Shown here: positions 12,780-24,595 of the stretch, piece after piece
Numbering within the stretch: the first letter of the stretch is position 1
Layout of the letters: each line of letters opens with the position of its first letter
Origin: Tyto alba
Taxonomy: Eukaryota; Chordata; Aves; Strigiformes; Tytonidae
Length of the DNA stretch: 64,000 bases
Direction: 5' to 3'
NCBI RefSeq assembly: GCF_018691265.1
Contig: NW_024881322.1
Span: 11,459,989-11,523,988 of the forward strand
The notes under the pieces: generated by a model
What the model saw: the letters and a program-made list of their open reading frames with translations, nothing else
What the model was told of the DNA's origin: nothing
Databases searched by the model: none
Made by a program: the position numbers and the translations under genes

Positions 12780-13580
12780 TTTAGAGAATGTCACTGTCAA
12801 CAATCAGGAAGGCCAAAAAGCTTGAAAGTACAAATTTTACACACACGAGACCAGTGACACCTCAAGCTGTGGCCTCTGTCACCTCATGCACTGCCACAGA
12901 TCAGAGGCTCGTGTCTACCACAAGGATCAGGCCGCTCACTGGCAAACTTCAATCCCCATCCATTTGCAGCACAGTCCCCGCAGCCAAACCAGGCAGAGGG
13001 AACGCTGGCATCCTGCGGGGCCCCCACCGCTGCACCACCGCTCCGAAGGCGGCAGCAGCCCCTTCACCCTGCCTGCACAGATATTTCGGCGCCACTGAGC
13101 ACTGGCTGCAGGGAAGAAGGTGCAAAGGCATCATCCTGGGGTGGGGGGATGTGGAGGGTGGAGCGGGGCACTGCAGGAGGTGGCCCATGGCATGGCCCCA
13201 GCCATCCCCCCCAGCCCCGGCTGCAAGAGAGGGAAGCCCCTTCTCAGCAACACGGGGCCGTAGAACAGATCAGGACAGCCCTTGTCCAGCCACGATTGGT
13301 GAGAAACCAAGAAAAGCCAGGGGCAGCTCCAGATTTGTGTGCCCACACTGATGAAAAACAGGACCAAAAAATGAGGTGTCTCACTGCCCTGTCCGGCAGC
13401 AGGACGAAGCAGAAAATAGAGGTGGGGCTGTTAGGAGAGAGAGAAAACCAGACTTGTGGGACATGGAGAAGTACTCCAACTGGGGACTGAAACTCAGGAG
13501 TAACAGCTTCTTCTAAGCTCCTCTGTCCACAGCGAAGAAAGGCTCTTGAGGAGTCATCGGCCACTTTGTGCTCTTTCAGG
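12780..13580. other. GC-rich block with overlapping open frames; no identified gene
   Basis: GC content rises sharply between about 12880 and 13480. A 187-codon plus-strand frame (12788-13351) and frames of 106-113 codons on both strands overlap there, as expected where GC-rich DNA is poor in stop codons. The translation is rich in Ala, Pro, Gly and Arg and shows no known domain. CpGs occur but are not dense. It could be an unrecognised repeat, a noncoding exon or simple compositional heterogeneity. Confidence 0.3.
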
Positions 13581-16500
13581 CATGCACAGTAATTTATGGT
13601 TCTCCAATATGCTGATCTTCATGGGTCTTGAGATACTGGGCAGGGGCTTAGAGCTGAAAGAGACCCCTAAAAAGGAGCCAAAAGACCAAAATAAAATATC
13701 AAGACTGCTAGAAGGAAAAAGAAGAGAGGCGGATCTGGATGAAAGGGGTTAGGGAAAAGTTTTTTTTAAAAAGCGAAATAAAAATAAAAATACTGTTTTT
13801 TTAAAAATTGCCAAAAAAAAAAAAAAAAAAAAAAGAAGAGACATAGAAAGGTAGGAAAGAGAGTGGCAAGACACAAAATTTGAAGTTGGCAAATACTTGC
13901 TGAGCCAGTAGATGACATAAAAGACACGGGAAAGTCCCATGAGGAACATACCTATTACCAGACCAAAGAGTCCCAGGGCTGATGGAAAATATACCAAAAC
14001 AAGCCAGGGGTGTGTGTCAAAATAATTTTATATGATTATTAGATCTGAAGATCTAGATAAATACAACAGAAAGAAATCGGAAAAAAAGGGGAGAGAAAGG
14101 GATAAATACTTAAATAGCAAGGGGAAAGGTAATGATGCTAAGGAAGGCTGGCTACAAAACAGCCCATACTGAAGCACACATCTAGCCCCAGCACCAGGAT
14201 GGCACATCTGCTGGTGCTCTGGGGCTCCCAGAACTTTCCTTGTGGTGTTGTTTGGAATTTATAACATCAAAAAAGACACCAAAATAAGCACATCTGGTTT
14301 TGTTCAACACGGAACCCAACTGATATTTTCACTGAACAAACATGATGCATGTAGCTATACTTCTGAGTCACGGGAAGTTGTAGTACAAGCTGGTGTGGCA
14401 TACATGCCAGCTTTAACAGGAGGCTGGGGCAGCCGAGTTCAGTAATATAGAGAAAGAAGGGCCACCGTTGTTCTCTGAGACTTGGGCACAACACAGGTAC
14501 CCCAACATTACTTAAAAGATCTACTCTCCTAAACCATTTGCAAATCTTAATTAACTGCAAGGCCCTTGCTGCACCGCTGAGCATTGCTGCTGTTCCCTTG
14601 ACATGACCGGCAAGGTGGGGACTCCTCCAGAGATGGTGCTAGGTCCGGCAGATGAGCCGTGGGACAATCTCAGGAAAGCAAAAGTCAATTCCTGACTCAC
14701 ACACAGATTCATTTTACAGTGATACACACTTACCAAGCACTTCATGTTCCCTCTTCCCACAATAAAATGTTGATAATTATACTTATGAACCTCCTGTAAT
14801 TACCAGAAGGGCTGGGAGACACAATTCAGGTCTGTAAAGCATCCTGTGATCTTCCAGCAAAAGATGCCATAAAGAGAATTACAGATCTGAAAATAGGGAG
14901 GACAGGCATCTACCTCCCCACTCTGCCCTGCCTAAGGAGCATCCCTGCACAGAGCATTCTGGGAGGCGAGCTCTTGGTTTCGGTAAGGCTATTACGCAAG
15001 GAGGGAGAAACAACTTTCTGTTCAAGGCAATGGCCTGGAACCCAGAGAACTATCTTTTAGCTCTGAGTCTGCTGTAGATTTCTTACTGACTTTGCCTTTT
15101 AATCCTTCTGCATTTCAGTTATCCCGTTAGGAGAATCAAGAGATAACCCTTTTAACTCACATGGGTGTTGTAGGTACATTCAGGTTGCTGAAGAGCTCTG
15201 ATACTAAGATGATTTAGGTTATAAAAGTACATAACTGTATTAGGAATTCTGTAGCTAGCTGATTCCTATTCCATAACACCCACTAAAACTGGCATATGGA
15301 GTTCTTAATCCATAGATAAATTCATTTTAATCCCCAAATCTAGTCAATGGCAGTGGTTTCCTTCAAGATCAACACACACACACAAAATCCATCTATCCAA
15401 AGCCATCTGGATATTACTGGGTTAAGAGAAGACAGAAAAAGGGGAAATTAAATAAAAACAATTAATAAATAAAACCACTTAATTATAATTATTCATAATT
15501 CATCAATGTTTCAGCTGGTGTATTTAAACTTTTCACAAGTAGATCCTTGCATAAATTCCCACATGCAGAATGTCAGTCATGCTAATTTAGTTTCGTAATT
15601 CAGAAGCCAGGGCATGGACATTGTACTTCAGAAGTGTACAGTTAGTTTCAAGCTAAACTATGAACAGAAGAAATCTCTTGCATAAACTAGTGATGTTTAC
15701 TGTATCAGATCACAGTTTAACAAAAGCAGCAAGGATACTGAGGAATGCATACTCCAGAGCAAAGAGGATATAAATCACAATGACAAGAGTATAACTAGTA
15801 AAAACACTGAAGTAAAGAAACGACATCATGTTAGATATGAAGTGTCCTGTCATAGATCAAACTTCAGCCTGAATACAGTGAACTTACTGAAATGAGTACA
15901 TCACTCTTGCAGTATGACTAATACAATCATCTCATTCATGTGACCTGACAAAAGCTTTCTGTATGTGAGATTTAAGGTGAGAATTTAATAACATCATTGA
16001 AGCTAGAGCTAATGTCATCTGGCACTTTAAATCTCTCAGATGGAAAGTTATCAGCAGATAAAAACCTTTCGTTGAGTTCAGTTAGTGATTCAGAGAGGTA
16101 AATTTGCTGAAATGGCATGACTGAAACGAAAGGTAGTGTTAACATTCATTCTTTTGCAATAAAGAATGAATTTAGGAGCTCAGGAAGACTGGTGCATAGA
16201 GCCCTAGATAAAACCAAGCATATCCTGGGCCAGTGCTATTTCAAACTTACTCTTTTACGTTCGTGTTTCACTTTAAACCTTATCAGGAGACAAAATAAAA
16301 ATAATTTTAAAACTCGGCTATTTCACAACTGGGTGTCTTTTAACTAGATACTCAACTAATGTCTTTCTAGTTGTCTGTGGCACTTTGATGCAGACAAATA
16401 TCCATGTGTAGTGGTAGAAAACAATAGAGCATACTTCATCTGGAAGCCTAAATAAGCCTTAAACTTTGAATAATGAGAGAACTAGGTTCTTATTTCCTAA

Positions 16501-16769
16501 AACATTATTTATGTTCTGAAGGGTCATGACTTCTAGTCTTCCCACAACCTGGATTTGATGACAAACCTTCATCAGACTATAAAAGGAAAGAAATCAGCTG
16601 TTTAAAGGGGATGAAAAAACACCACTATTAGTATTTTAAAAAATAGTGAAGGAGTTTTTTAAATGAGTGATTGAGTTGTCTTGCCAGGAGACATTTAGGC
16701 CTGTGTATATTGCCTGTAGCAGACAAAGAAAATAGAGCCCATGGAAGATTTAACGACTGGGGGCATGGT
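13581..16769. other. Unique noncoding DNA with poly-A tract
   Basis: A run of 22 A residues at 13813-13834 and a short (CA)n at about 15370-15384 are the only simple repeats noted. No gene is recognised. Confidence 0.5.
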
Positions 16770-17690
16770 TTGGATGACAACATAAAATAAACTTACTGTT
16801 TTTCTTTGATAGGTGATTTTCTAGATGAAAGAAATGCAGGGCCTTCATCAAGCTTGACATGAGAAAAGTATTTAATGAAATGCCACATGGGACGATATTT
16901 ATTAAGAAGGAAAAGGTAGGGATTAGTGCAAGGGATGTAGCAGTCTGGGTTTAAAAAGGAAGTTCTTGGGCAAAATGGAGATGACTGTGGCTGTAGCTTA
17001 AAAATCAGTGGGAACCAGTCACGTCTCATATTTTCATATAATGACTTCCGTTAAAAACAGGACAGAGCTATGACATTTGCTGAGGGATGTCATCAGTAAA
17101 GATGAGTATTAGCACATTGCGTGGGAAGAACCTGAGACGTTCAAGAACAGGAGTAGTGAAAATGGAATCAAATTGCATAGTACAAAAGTGACATCACCTT
17201 GCACTTAGAGACTAGGAACAAGAAGTTTTTCTCTAAGCTGAGAACTCATTAGTCAGTGATGACAGAAAGGTAAAAAGGCCTGGGGGTATTCATAGAGGAC
17301 AGGATGACTGAGCCATGATGGAAAGTGTAAATACAGTTCTTGGTAGTTATCAGGTAAAATGTTTCTGTTAGAAACAGGGAAGTATCAGTGCCTTTGTATA
17401 GCTCACAGATGCCACAGAGAGAGCATCTGCAGTACACTTCTTGGCAGTCATATTTAAACAGAGGAAAAAGATTTTTAACCCAGAGCAGGTGACTAGGATA
17501 ATCAAGGAAATTAACAGCTTTGTCTTCCAAAAGGATGTGAACAGAAGTGAAACAAAGGCTTCAGGAGCTATGAATGCTGTCCACAAGACCAGCAGAGAAT
17601 AAACAGCTCCTAGGAAAAGTAATGACTTCTACTAAAGGACAGCATGGGCACAAAAAAAAAGCATCAATTTGTAGCGATCACATACTAAGA
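16770..17690 (+). mobile_element. Ancient CR1/L3-type LINE fragment (reverse transcriptase region)
   Basis: Several blocks fall in the right order for the CR1/L3 reverse transcriptase region and what follows. They are GAAAAGTATTTAATGAAATGCCACATGGGA near 16862 (the region coding for the FDKVPHG-like motif), a TTTGCTGAGGGATG block near 17075 (the FADD region), GGGAAGTATCAGTGCCTTTGTATA near 17378, AGATTTTTAACCCAGAGCAGGTG near 17469 and TAGGATAATCAAGG near 17493. Each resembles the consensus with many changes, and no open frame survives. The right end is uncertain. A decayed CR1 rather than a host gene is the best reading because all blocks fit one element in one orientation. Confidence 0.6.
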
Positions 17691-19351
17691 TGGAGATCAG
17701 AAGAGGGGGCAGGCAGAAGAGCCATCTTCTTACGGGAAAGCGGTAACAAGAACCCAAAGAGGAACAAGAACTCCTTCTAGTTTTAAGATTCAGTGTGGTC
17801 CCCTTTCTGAAATGATAACATGACATAAGTACTTGCAAAACAGAGGGCTTGCCTCAGCTCAGGTTTTCCCTTCCAGTCCCATTCCTCTGTGCATTGCTCT
17901 TTAAAAAAAATACTTTTTCCCCTCCCTCATCTTCCCCCGTTTGTAGTCCCAACTCAAATATTGGTAGTTGGACTTAGCAGGTTTTCTGTAATCTATAGAT
18001 ATTTAAGACCTCAACAGGATTTTGTTTTTCCTTTGCATATAGCTTTTTCAGCCCTTCTCTCTGAACCAGGTGAATTATAAATACTGATATGAGTACCTGA
18101 AGCAACCTGATAAAGTCCTGTATAAATCAAACAGTTGAAATTGAGACTTCAAGCCAGCTACAAATATGCCCATTACCAGAAAATAAAACACCTTAGCAGT
18201 AATGGATGTACTTAGGCTTTCAAAGGCTTTAGTAAAAATAATTTAAAAAAAAAAAAAAAAAAAGACAAACAAAAAAGGCTTGTTACAATAACAAATTAAT
18301 CCATCCACAAAGGAGCAATATGTCACCTGCTTCTATCAATACTATAAAGATTTATCTTACATCATCTTCTGTGATGCTGTATGTACTGAATCTTTTCATG
18401 TATAAGTATTTATCTAAGTGGATAATGGCTAAGGAGCTGCTTGTGAGTGGCTTGGAAGACACTGTAAGAAGAGTTTTATATTTTTGAAAACCTTCTGATG
18501 AAGGGGGATTCAGTTCCATCTTACTATTGCTTGTAAATACTGCATAGTTTTCTTCACCCAGCACTACTGCACAAGGCTTTTTGTTTCAGTCTGACTTATG
18601 ACCAGAACGGGTATTATGGATCACCCTGGGAGTACTGGCTTTCATTTTCTTTTATGTTTCAAATGTAAGAAAGAATTTCTTAAAATTTTCAGCACATTTT
18701 GGCACCAAGACTATTCTAATTTACAGAGGTGCCAGTGAGAGCTGGTTATATCCTGGCTGCCCATCTTTATCACCAGTGTTTAGCAAAACTTAGACCTTTC
18801 TTCTCAAGCAGGGAGCTTGTATTGGTTATGAACCAACTAATTCTCCCATGAATAATTAAGTATGTGTAAGTGAAATGGATTCACAGTAGCTGGCCATGTT
18901 TTGAGTGCAATAACTAACAGAATAGAAATTTTAAAAAGATTAAACAAAAATAAACAAAATCTTAAAAAACACAGATCTCTGATTTATGCAATAATACAAA
19001 ACGAAATATAACAAAGGAAAACGTGAGACAAGACAGAGATTTTTCACCACGAGAAACCGTGCTGTGTCTGGCAGAGCCACACCAGTGCAGTGCTCGAGTG
19101 GGAAGAGCACCCTGCCCAGAATCTTCCCTTCCCACAAACTGCATGCACCCCGGACCTGGGCAAAAACACCCCTGGCTCCCCACAGTCCACTCCAGAAAAG
19201 AAAAGTGGGGACCTGCAATAGCCCAGAAATGTGTTCTAAGCTCTAACGTCTCTTCAGCAATTACTGAATTTGGCTGAATTTTTACTCTTGGTTCACTATG
19301 ATTCTGTCCGGTTAAGGTTGAGTTTTTTCCTATACAGAAGTTACTGCAGGC
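17691..19351. other. Unique noncoding DNA with poly-A tract
   Basis: Poly-A of about 19 bases at 18245-18263. A 146-codon minus-strand frame (18962-19402) ends inside the CR1 tail at 19352 and has no family features. Confidence 0.5.
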
Positions 19352-19420
19352 AATCATAGAATCAAAAAATAGTTTGGGTTGGAAGGGACCTTTAAAGGTC
19401 ATTTAATCCGACCAGAGTGT
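19352..19420 (-). mobile_element. CR1 3' terminal fragment
   Basis: AATCATAGAATC, then AGTTTGGGTTGGAAGGGACC and AAAGGTCATTTAATCC, is the reverse complement of the last 65-70 bases of CR1. The remainder is absent, so this is a very short 5'-truncated insertion. Confidence 0.9.
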
Positions 19421-22400
19421 TATCAAGAACAGGATATAAGGAACCTCAAGGACAAAGAGATGTGTTTAACTTGCACCCTCAGAGAGCTGTACCAAGAAAT
19501 TGTGTTAATAAGGAGTGAGAGGACAGTATTTTAAGGGACCTTGTGAAATCTTTCCTCAGTCTCTAGCCCTGCAGTTATAAAATACTCAGCCAGTTATGCA
19601 AACTGTGCATTTGCTTTGTATTTTCATCAGACTGAATCTCCCACTTCAATGTAAAAGGGCAGATTCCTGAGTTCATCCAGAATTTCAGATAGGTCCTAGA
19701 ACCCCAGGTAAGCAGAGTTTTGTACCAGATGACGTCTCCTTGTAGAACGAAGTCTTAATGACCTGTTTTTAAAGCTAGATCTGCCGAGCAGATTACCGTA
19801 CCACCTACCACAGCTACAGTCATGGGGAGTCAACTTCTGACATGGTTCAAAGGGTGGCCTGTCCACTCCTGGAGGAGCAGCACAAAGCCCCACTAGGCTA
19901 TCTGAAAAAGAATAATGGCCATCTACTGCTGAATTTCCAGAGTATTGACATAGGCTTTGCTGAGGGGCAACTAACCTGAAACCCTTCTCCTACCCCACCA
20001 GAGCGACAAAGTGCAGATGAACGCTTCCCTTACAGCACATTCAGTTTATGCCCCAAACCCAAGCTCATCTGGAGGAGTGCTCAGCTCATCCTAAAGCAAT
20101 CTCCGCCTTTCCCCAGCCTCGCTGTTCCTCTGCATGTGCATTTTGCACCAGCTGGAATGGAGCAGCCCAAAATATACAGAACAAGGCAGGGAAAAAAAAT
20201 GACCGAGAAATAAACCCCATTTGTCAGGTTAATTTCCTGATATACCGAGTAACATATTTCTTTCTAAAAGTAAAAATGCACACTCCATGAATCCACCTTC
20301 CCAGCAGCTGGCCTTTCTTCTGAGTTGTCAACCCATTGAGAAGGCAGATATTTAAGACTTTATACACGTTTCTCTGGAACTATACTGAACCCTTAATCAA
20401 TTCAGTTTTTAATAGCTGTTTGATATCCCAACAGGAGTGACTTTCTAAGCTAGTTTGCAGCTTTCTCTACTGACTACTGAATCAACTAATACAAAACCAT
20501 ATTTTCAGCCACGTATGTAAAGCAACTATAAAGGAGTTCTTATTTCACAAATGCAATCCTGTAATATACTGGGTACTTCTATTCTGATCCAATGATACAT
20601 ATATGAATATCCTTCATTTCAAGGACACTTCCCTCAAATGAGTAATGCTCTTTTTAAAGAGGGGGATAATTAATGTGCTTAAAGTTATGTGCATTGTTAA
20701 GCTCTTTGCCACAACAGGTGCTCTGCTCAGGTGCACCTGGACCGGATCCAGATACTTGGAGCTACTAGACTGGAAGTGCATCAGTTAAAAAACTTCTTTT
20801 TTTTTTTTTTCTGTGAATCGTATCAGAAGTTCCTGGTTTGAGTTCAAAGGCTGTGTAATCACTGCACCTATTTAATGATCTTATCAACAGAATGCGTATT
20901 TTAAAGATGCCTTTCTCATTTGTGAGGTAACCAGAACTGGAAATTAGACTCCTTTTCAGTGATCTTTCCATATAATCTTTACACAGAATTTTGTAAACTC
21001 TTCTAATCTGACCAGAACCATTTCAAGCCATTCAATGTGCTGCTATGTTGCTGCAGTACACGTAGAAAGAAAAAGCTATACAGGCTTAAATGGTATGTGG
21101 CTATTGCTGTCTTAAACAGATATGATGGTTTTGGTGAGGTCTTCAGCCAGAAATCTGATTTTCTATCTGCTTTTATAACACAGCAAAATGAGCAGTCATG
21201 AGGCAAGCCATGACAGGTTAGAAATGAGAAATTTTAAGGGCTATTAAACTTTCTAAAAATGTTCACAGTGGATCAGCATAAACTTACTTACTGCCTCTAT
21301 TTCTGTAATTGTGATATAGTGGGAGCATTCGCAGTGCTCAGTGGTTTATTCAGTGAACTCTTACGGTTTGGTAGTAACCTTGACTGACACAAAAACAAAG
21401 AGGAATATCACAGCATCTGCACACCTGAAAGGGGGTTTCGGCTTATTTTGCTCCTATTACATTTTTCACAAGTCTTATTTTGCAAAGTATTGTTTTGCTT
21501 TAAGTTTCTTTGTTGTTCGTTTTTGGTGGTTATTCTTTTTAAAGAAGAGACTGCTTTTAAAATAATAGGAAAAGAAGTAGACTTTGAAAGAGAGGCTAGA
21601 AGACTGTTTTTCCAATCTATGGGTAAAACCAGAGCCATCCAGAGCAACATTAATTTGCCCAACACATCACCCGAGTGAGTGTAGCCAGGTGAAGAAATAA
21701 AATGCAAAAAGTTGCAGTTATTGATGGACAGTCTGCTCAAATCCAATACAACACATGGAAATTAGTATGGTCAGGTTATATTTTCACTCACAAAATGGGA
21801 ATGTGAATCTAAAGGAAAGGAATGAGTCCATGCTGAAAGTTAAGATGATGGGATGTATCTGTACTGGGCAGCAGAGATACCTTCTGATCATCAGAGTTTT
21901 TAATTGACTTTTGGGCAGGACCTGCATCCATAACTTATGCCCTGAATGGCATGTATAATTGCTGTTGACAATATAAAATTTCTTCCAGATTTACCGTGGG
22001 GTTACTGAGAGCAAAGGCTAGTCTTTTAATGTGAAATAGGTCCCCTGAGAGACATTGCCTGGTAGCAGAGAGTGACAATTTGCATCATAAGAGCTGTGAT
22101 GACACTGACATCAGAACATGCCCTGTCAGCATTCTGAGAGAAAAGCAGGCACAGAAGTATTCAGATTTTGATTCAGTGTCTGAACTACTTGGCACTGGAG
22201 AAAAAGTTTGGGTCTGGGCATCAAGGAAACCATACAGATCTTTGCCTTTCTGCCCCAGGTCCTACCCCACCATCACCACCCCATATAAACATCTGTATAA
22301 CACCACATGTGACACCTTTTACAAGGAACGGTGATGAAAATCATATCGGAGCACTCTAATACACCCTTCAGATAGTCCAAGCTTCCTGGAAGGAAACCTG

Positions 22401-23335
22401 GAGAAGTTTCTCAGCCACATATCTCTATAGAAAGTGCAAAATGTGGAACTAACTTGATAGCCTCCTTGAGTTCAAGCAAGGATGGAAAGGAGTAGAAAGA
22501 ATTAGCAGTGCCCTTACAAGTAGTAGCAGCCATCTTCTGCTTTATTTGAGCACAGAACGTGTTTCTGATGTACACCTCCTCAGTAGCACAAAGGACCCAT
22601 AAAGCCACGCTAGCTGACAAGCCAGAGATTCCCCTTGCACAGGGAACTCACGCACTGCAAAGCCAGGAACACCAACTCTGTATCATTCTTCCTCCCTGCG
22701 GAGGTTAGGTAGGCAAATGTCAGCACCAGCTCACAACCACAATTCTCCAGCTGCTGGAACAGCTGCTTGGGGCCACTGTCGCCCTGGAAAATATTAGAAT
22801 AATCTTAAGCCTGCTTTAAGTCATTCCAAGATCTGAACCATCTGGCTTAATTTTGCACAGGAGACCACGCTTGCACCTCTCAGACCCACTGTCAGGATTT
22901 CCTTTTCCACAACTCAAATCCTTCCTCATATAGAAAGAAAACCATAGGTGCAGGTTATCTTCTCCAGGAGACAGAGCCACAAGGCTGCTGAATGTGTCCA
23001 ATACTGGATTTGAGGGGGAGCAAGAGGGAAGATTACCCAGGTGCTGCTACCAGCATATTTTCTTGTTTCACGAGCAGATCTTTAGTAAGTGACTGACAGT
23101 GCTTCAGGCACTTTAACCAACTGCTGCCCTCATTTAATGCCAAGTCTGCCCAAATGCTTTACTTCTGCCAATCAAACCTCAAGTTGCCTTCCAAAGTTTG
23201 TCTTGGAGTAAAATCCGTCTTTTTTTGCCACACTGATTCGGAAAGCCATCCGACAGAGCTCTCCTGATCAGCAGGAGGGGAACAAGACATTTCCTGGAAT
23301 AAAGCTCTTCATTAAAGGACTTTCCCTACCAGGGA
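19421..23335. other. Unique noncoding DNA, nothing recognised
   Basis: A poly-T tract lies at 20797-20810. No supported gene, RNA gene or repeat was seen. Confidence 0.5.
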
Positions 23336-23520
23336 AGCACAGTGTAGTTGTTACAGCATGTAATTAGAAGTCAAAGGACTAAAGCTTAAATAAAATAGCT
23401 GCGTGACTGAATTATTAACTTCCTTAGCTATTAATTTGCAATATATGCCAACTCATCTCCATCACAGGGATGATGAGAGGCTTAATCAGTGAATATACCT
23501 GAAGCACTATAAAATGTTGA
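23336..23520 (+). mobile_element. MIR-like SINE
   Basis: The head AGTGTAGTTGTTACAGCATG and AGAAGTCAAAGGACT resemble the tRNA-derived MIR start. The later ATCTCCATCACAGGGATGATGAGAGG and CTGAAGCACTATAAAATG match the CATCTGTAAAATGGGGATAAT and GTAAAGCGCTTTGAGAT parts of the consensus. It is strongly diverged but in the right order and spacing. Confidence 0.6.
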
Positions 23521-23601
23521 AAAGCTGAATACTTGGCTTTGTGGAGGTGACCATTTTAGTAAACACTTAACTGAACCAGGGAGCTGGTAGATTTTGAGCT
23601 T

Positions 23602-23619
23602 AAAAAAAAAAAAAAAAAA
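23602..23619 (+). repeat. Poly-A tract
   Basis: A run of 18 A residues, about 80 bases to the right of the MIR-like element. Confidence 0.9.
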
Positions 23620-24070
23620 CAAACTCAACTGTGGTGGGACTTTAATACCTTCCTCTCTCTAGACTTGGAATAAATTAGCTGGGAGCACAAGTAAGAGTAA
23701 GTTATACTCTATTACTGAACAACACTGCTATTTGGATTACTTTTTTAACAGTTCTAAAACTATATCTGGCTATCATCAGACAAAAGCTATGAGCATTTGT
23801 GCCCAGGATTGCTCCTCTAGAGCAGAGAGAATAACTTTTGGCTTCAACTGAAAGCCTTCACCTTACCTGTCAAAAAAAAATGAAAGAGGGAAAAGAAAGT
23901 CCTCAGAAAAATGATGAAATTTACAGAAGAGACCAAAAAAGGACATTCAGAATACTGATCCATATACCTGGTAGTGTATTATAACCATTGGAAGCAACAC
24001 ACACTTCTGTTTCCCTTTACAAAAGTCCAGTTTCATTTAATGAAACATTTAAGGACTTAACAGGAACAAC

Positions 24071-24595
24071 AGAATCATCATGGTGTAGTTGTGAAGGGAC
24101 CTCTGGAGATCATCCAGTCTAACCCCACTGTTTAAATAAGGACAGCTAGAGCAGAATGCCCACGACTCTGTCCAGTCTGGTTTTGAATACCTCCAAGGAT
24201 GGAGACTCCACAACCTCTCTGGACAACCTGTCAGTGTTCACAGAGAAAAAGCTATGATCAGATGGATTTTCTTGTAACTCTGTCTGTGCCCATTACCCAC
24301 TTGTCCTGTCACAGGGCACCACTCAGAGAGTCTGGCTCCCCCTTCCTTACTCCCATCAGGTATTTATGCACACTGAAGAGATCCCCTGCAGCCTTGTCTT
24401 CCAAGAATGAACAACCCCAGCTCTTCCAGACTCTCCATGACTGAGAGATACCCCAATTACTTAATCATCTCTGTGGTCTATCACTGGCCTCATTCTAGTA
24501 TGTCCATGTCTCTCTCACACTGGGGAACCCATGAGTGGACACACACACCACTGCAGGCATGGACTTACCAGTGCTGAATAGAGACAGGAAAGTTT
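24071..24595 (-). mobile_element. CR1 LINE, 5'-truncated
   Basis: The reversed CR1 3' end begins at AGAATCATC. It continues through GGGACCTCTGGAGATCATCCAG, TCCAGTCTGGTTTTGAATACCTCCAAGGATGGAGACTCC, the CTTGTCCTGTCACAGGGCACC block and finally ACCAGTGCTGAATAGAG, all familiar reverse-complement CR1 segments. About 525 bases remain. It corresponds to the end of ORF2 and the 3' UTR, with no intact frame. It looks closer to its consensus than the fossils at 16.8 and 27.9 kb, so it is probably younger. Confidence 0.95.

Noticed and set aside
12788..13351. 187-codon plus-strand frame in GC-rich DNA
   Set aside because: Equally long frames overlap on both strands, and the composition (Ala, Pro, Gly, Arg) reflects GC content rather than a protein.
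18962..19402. 146-codon minus-strand frame
   Set aside because: Its start lies inside a CR1 tail and the remainder has no family features.
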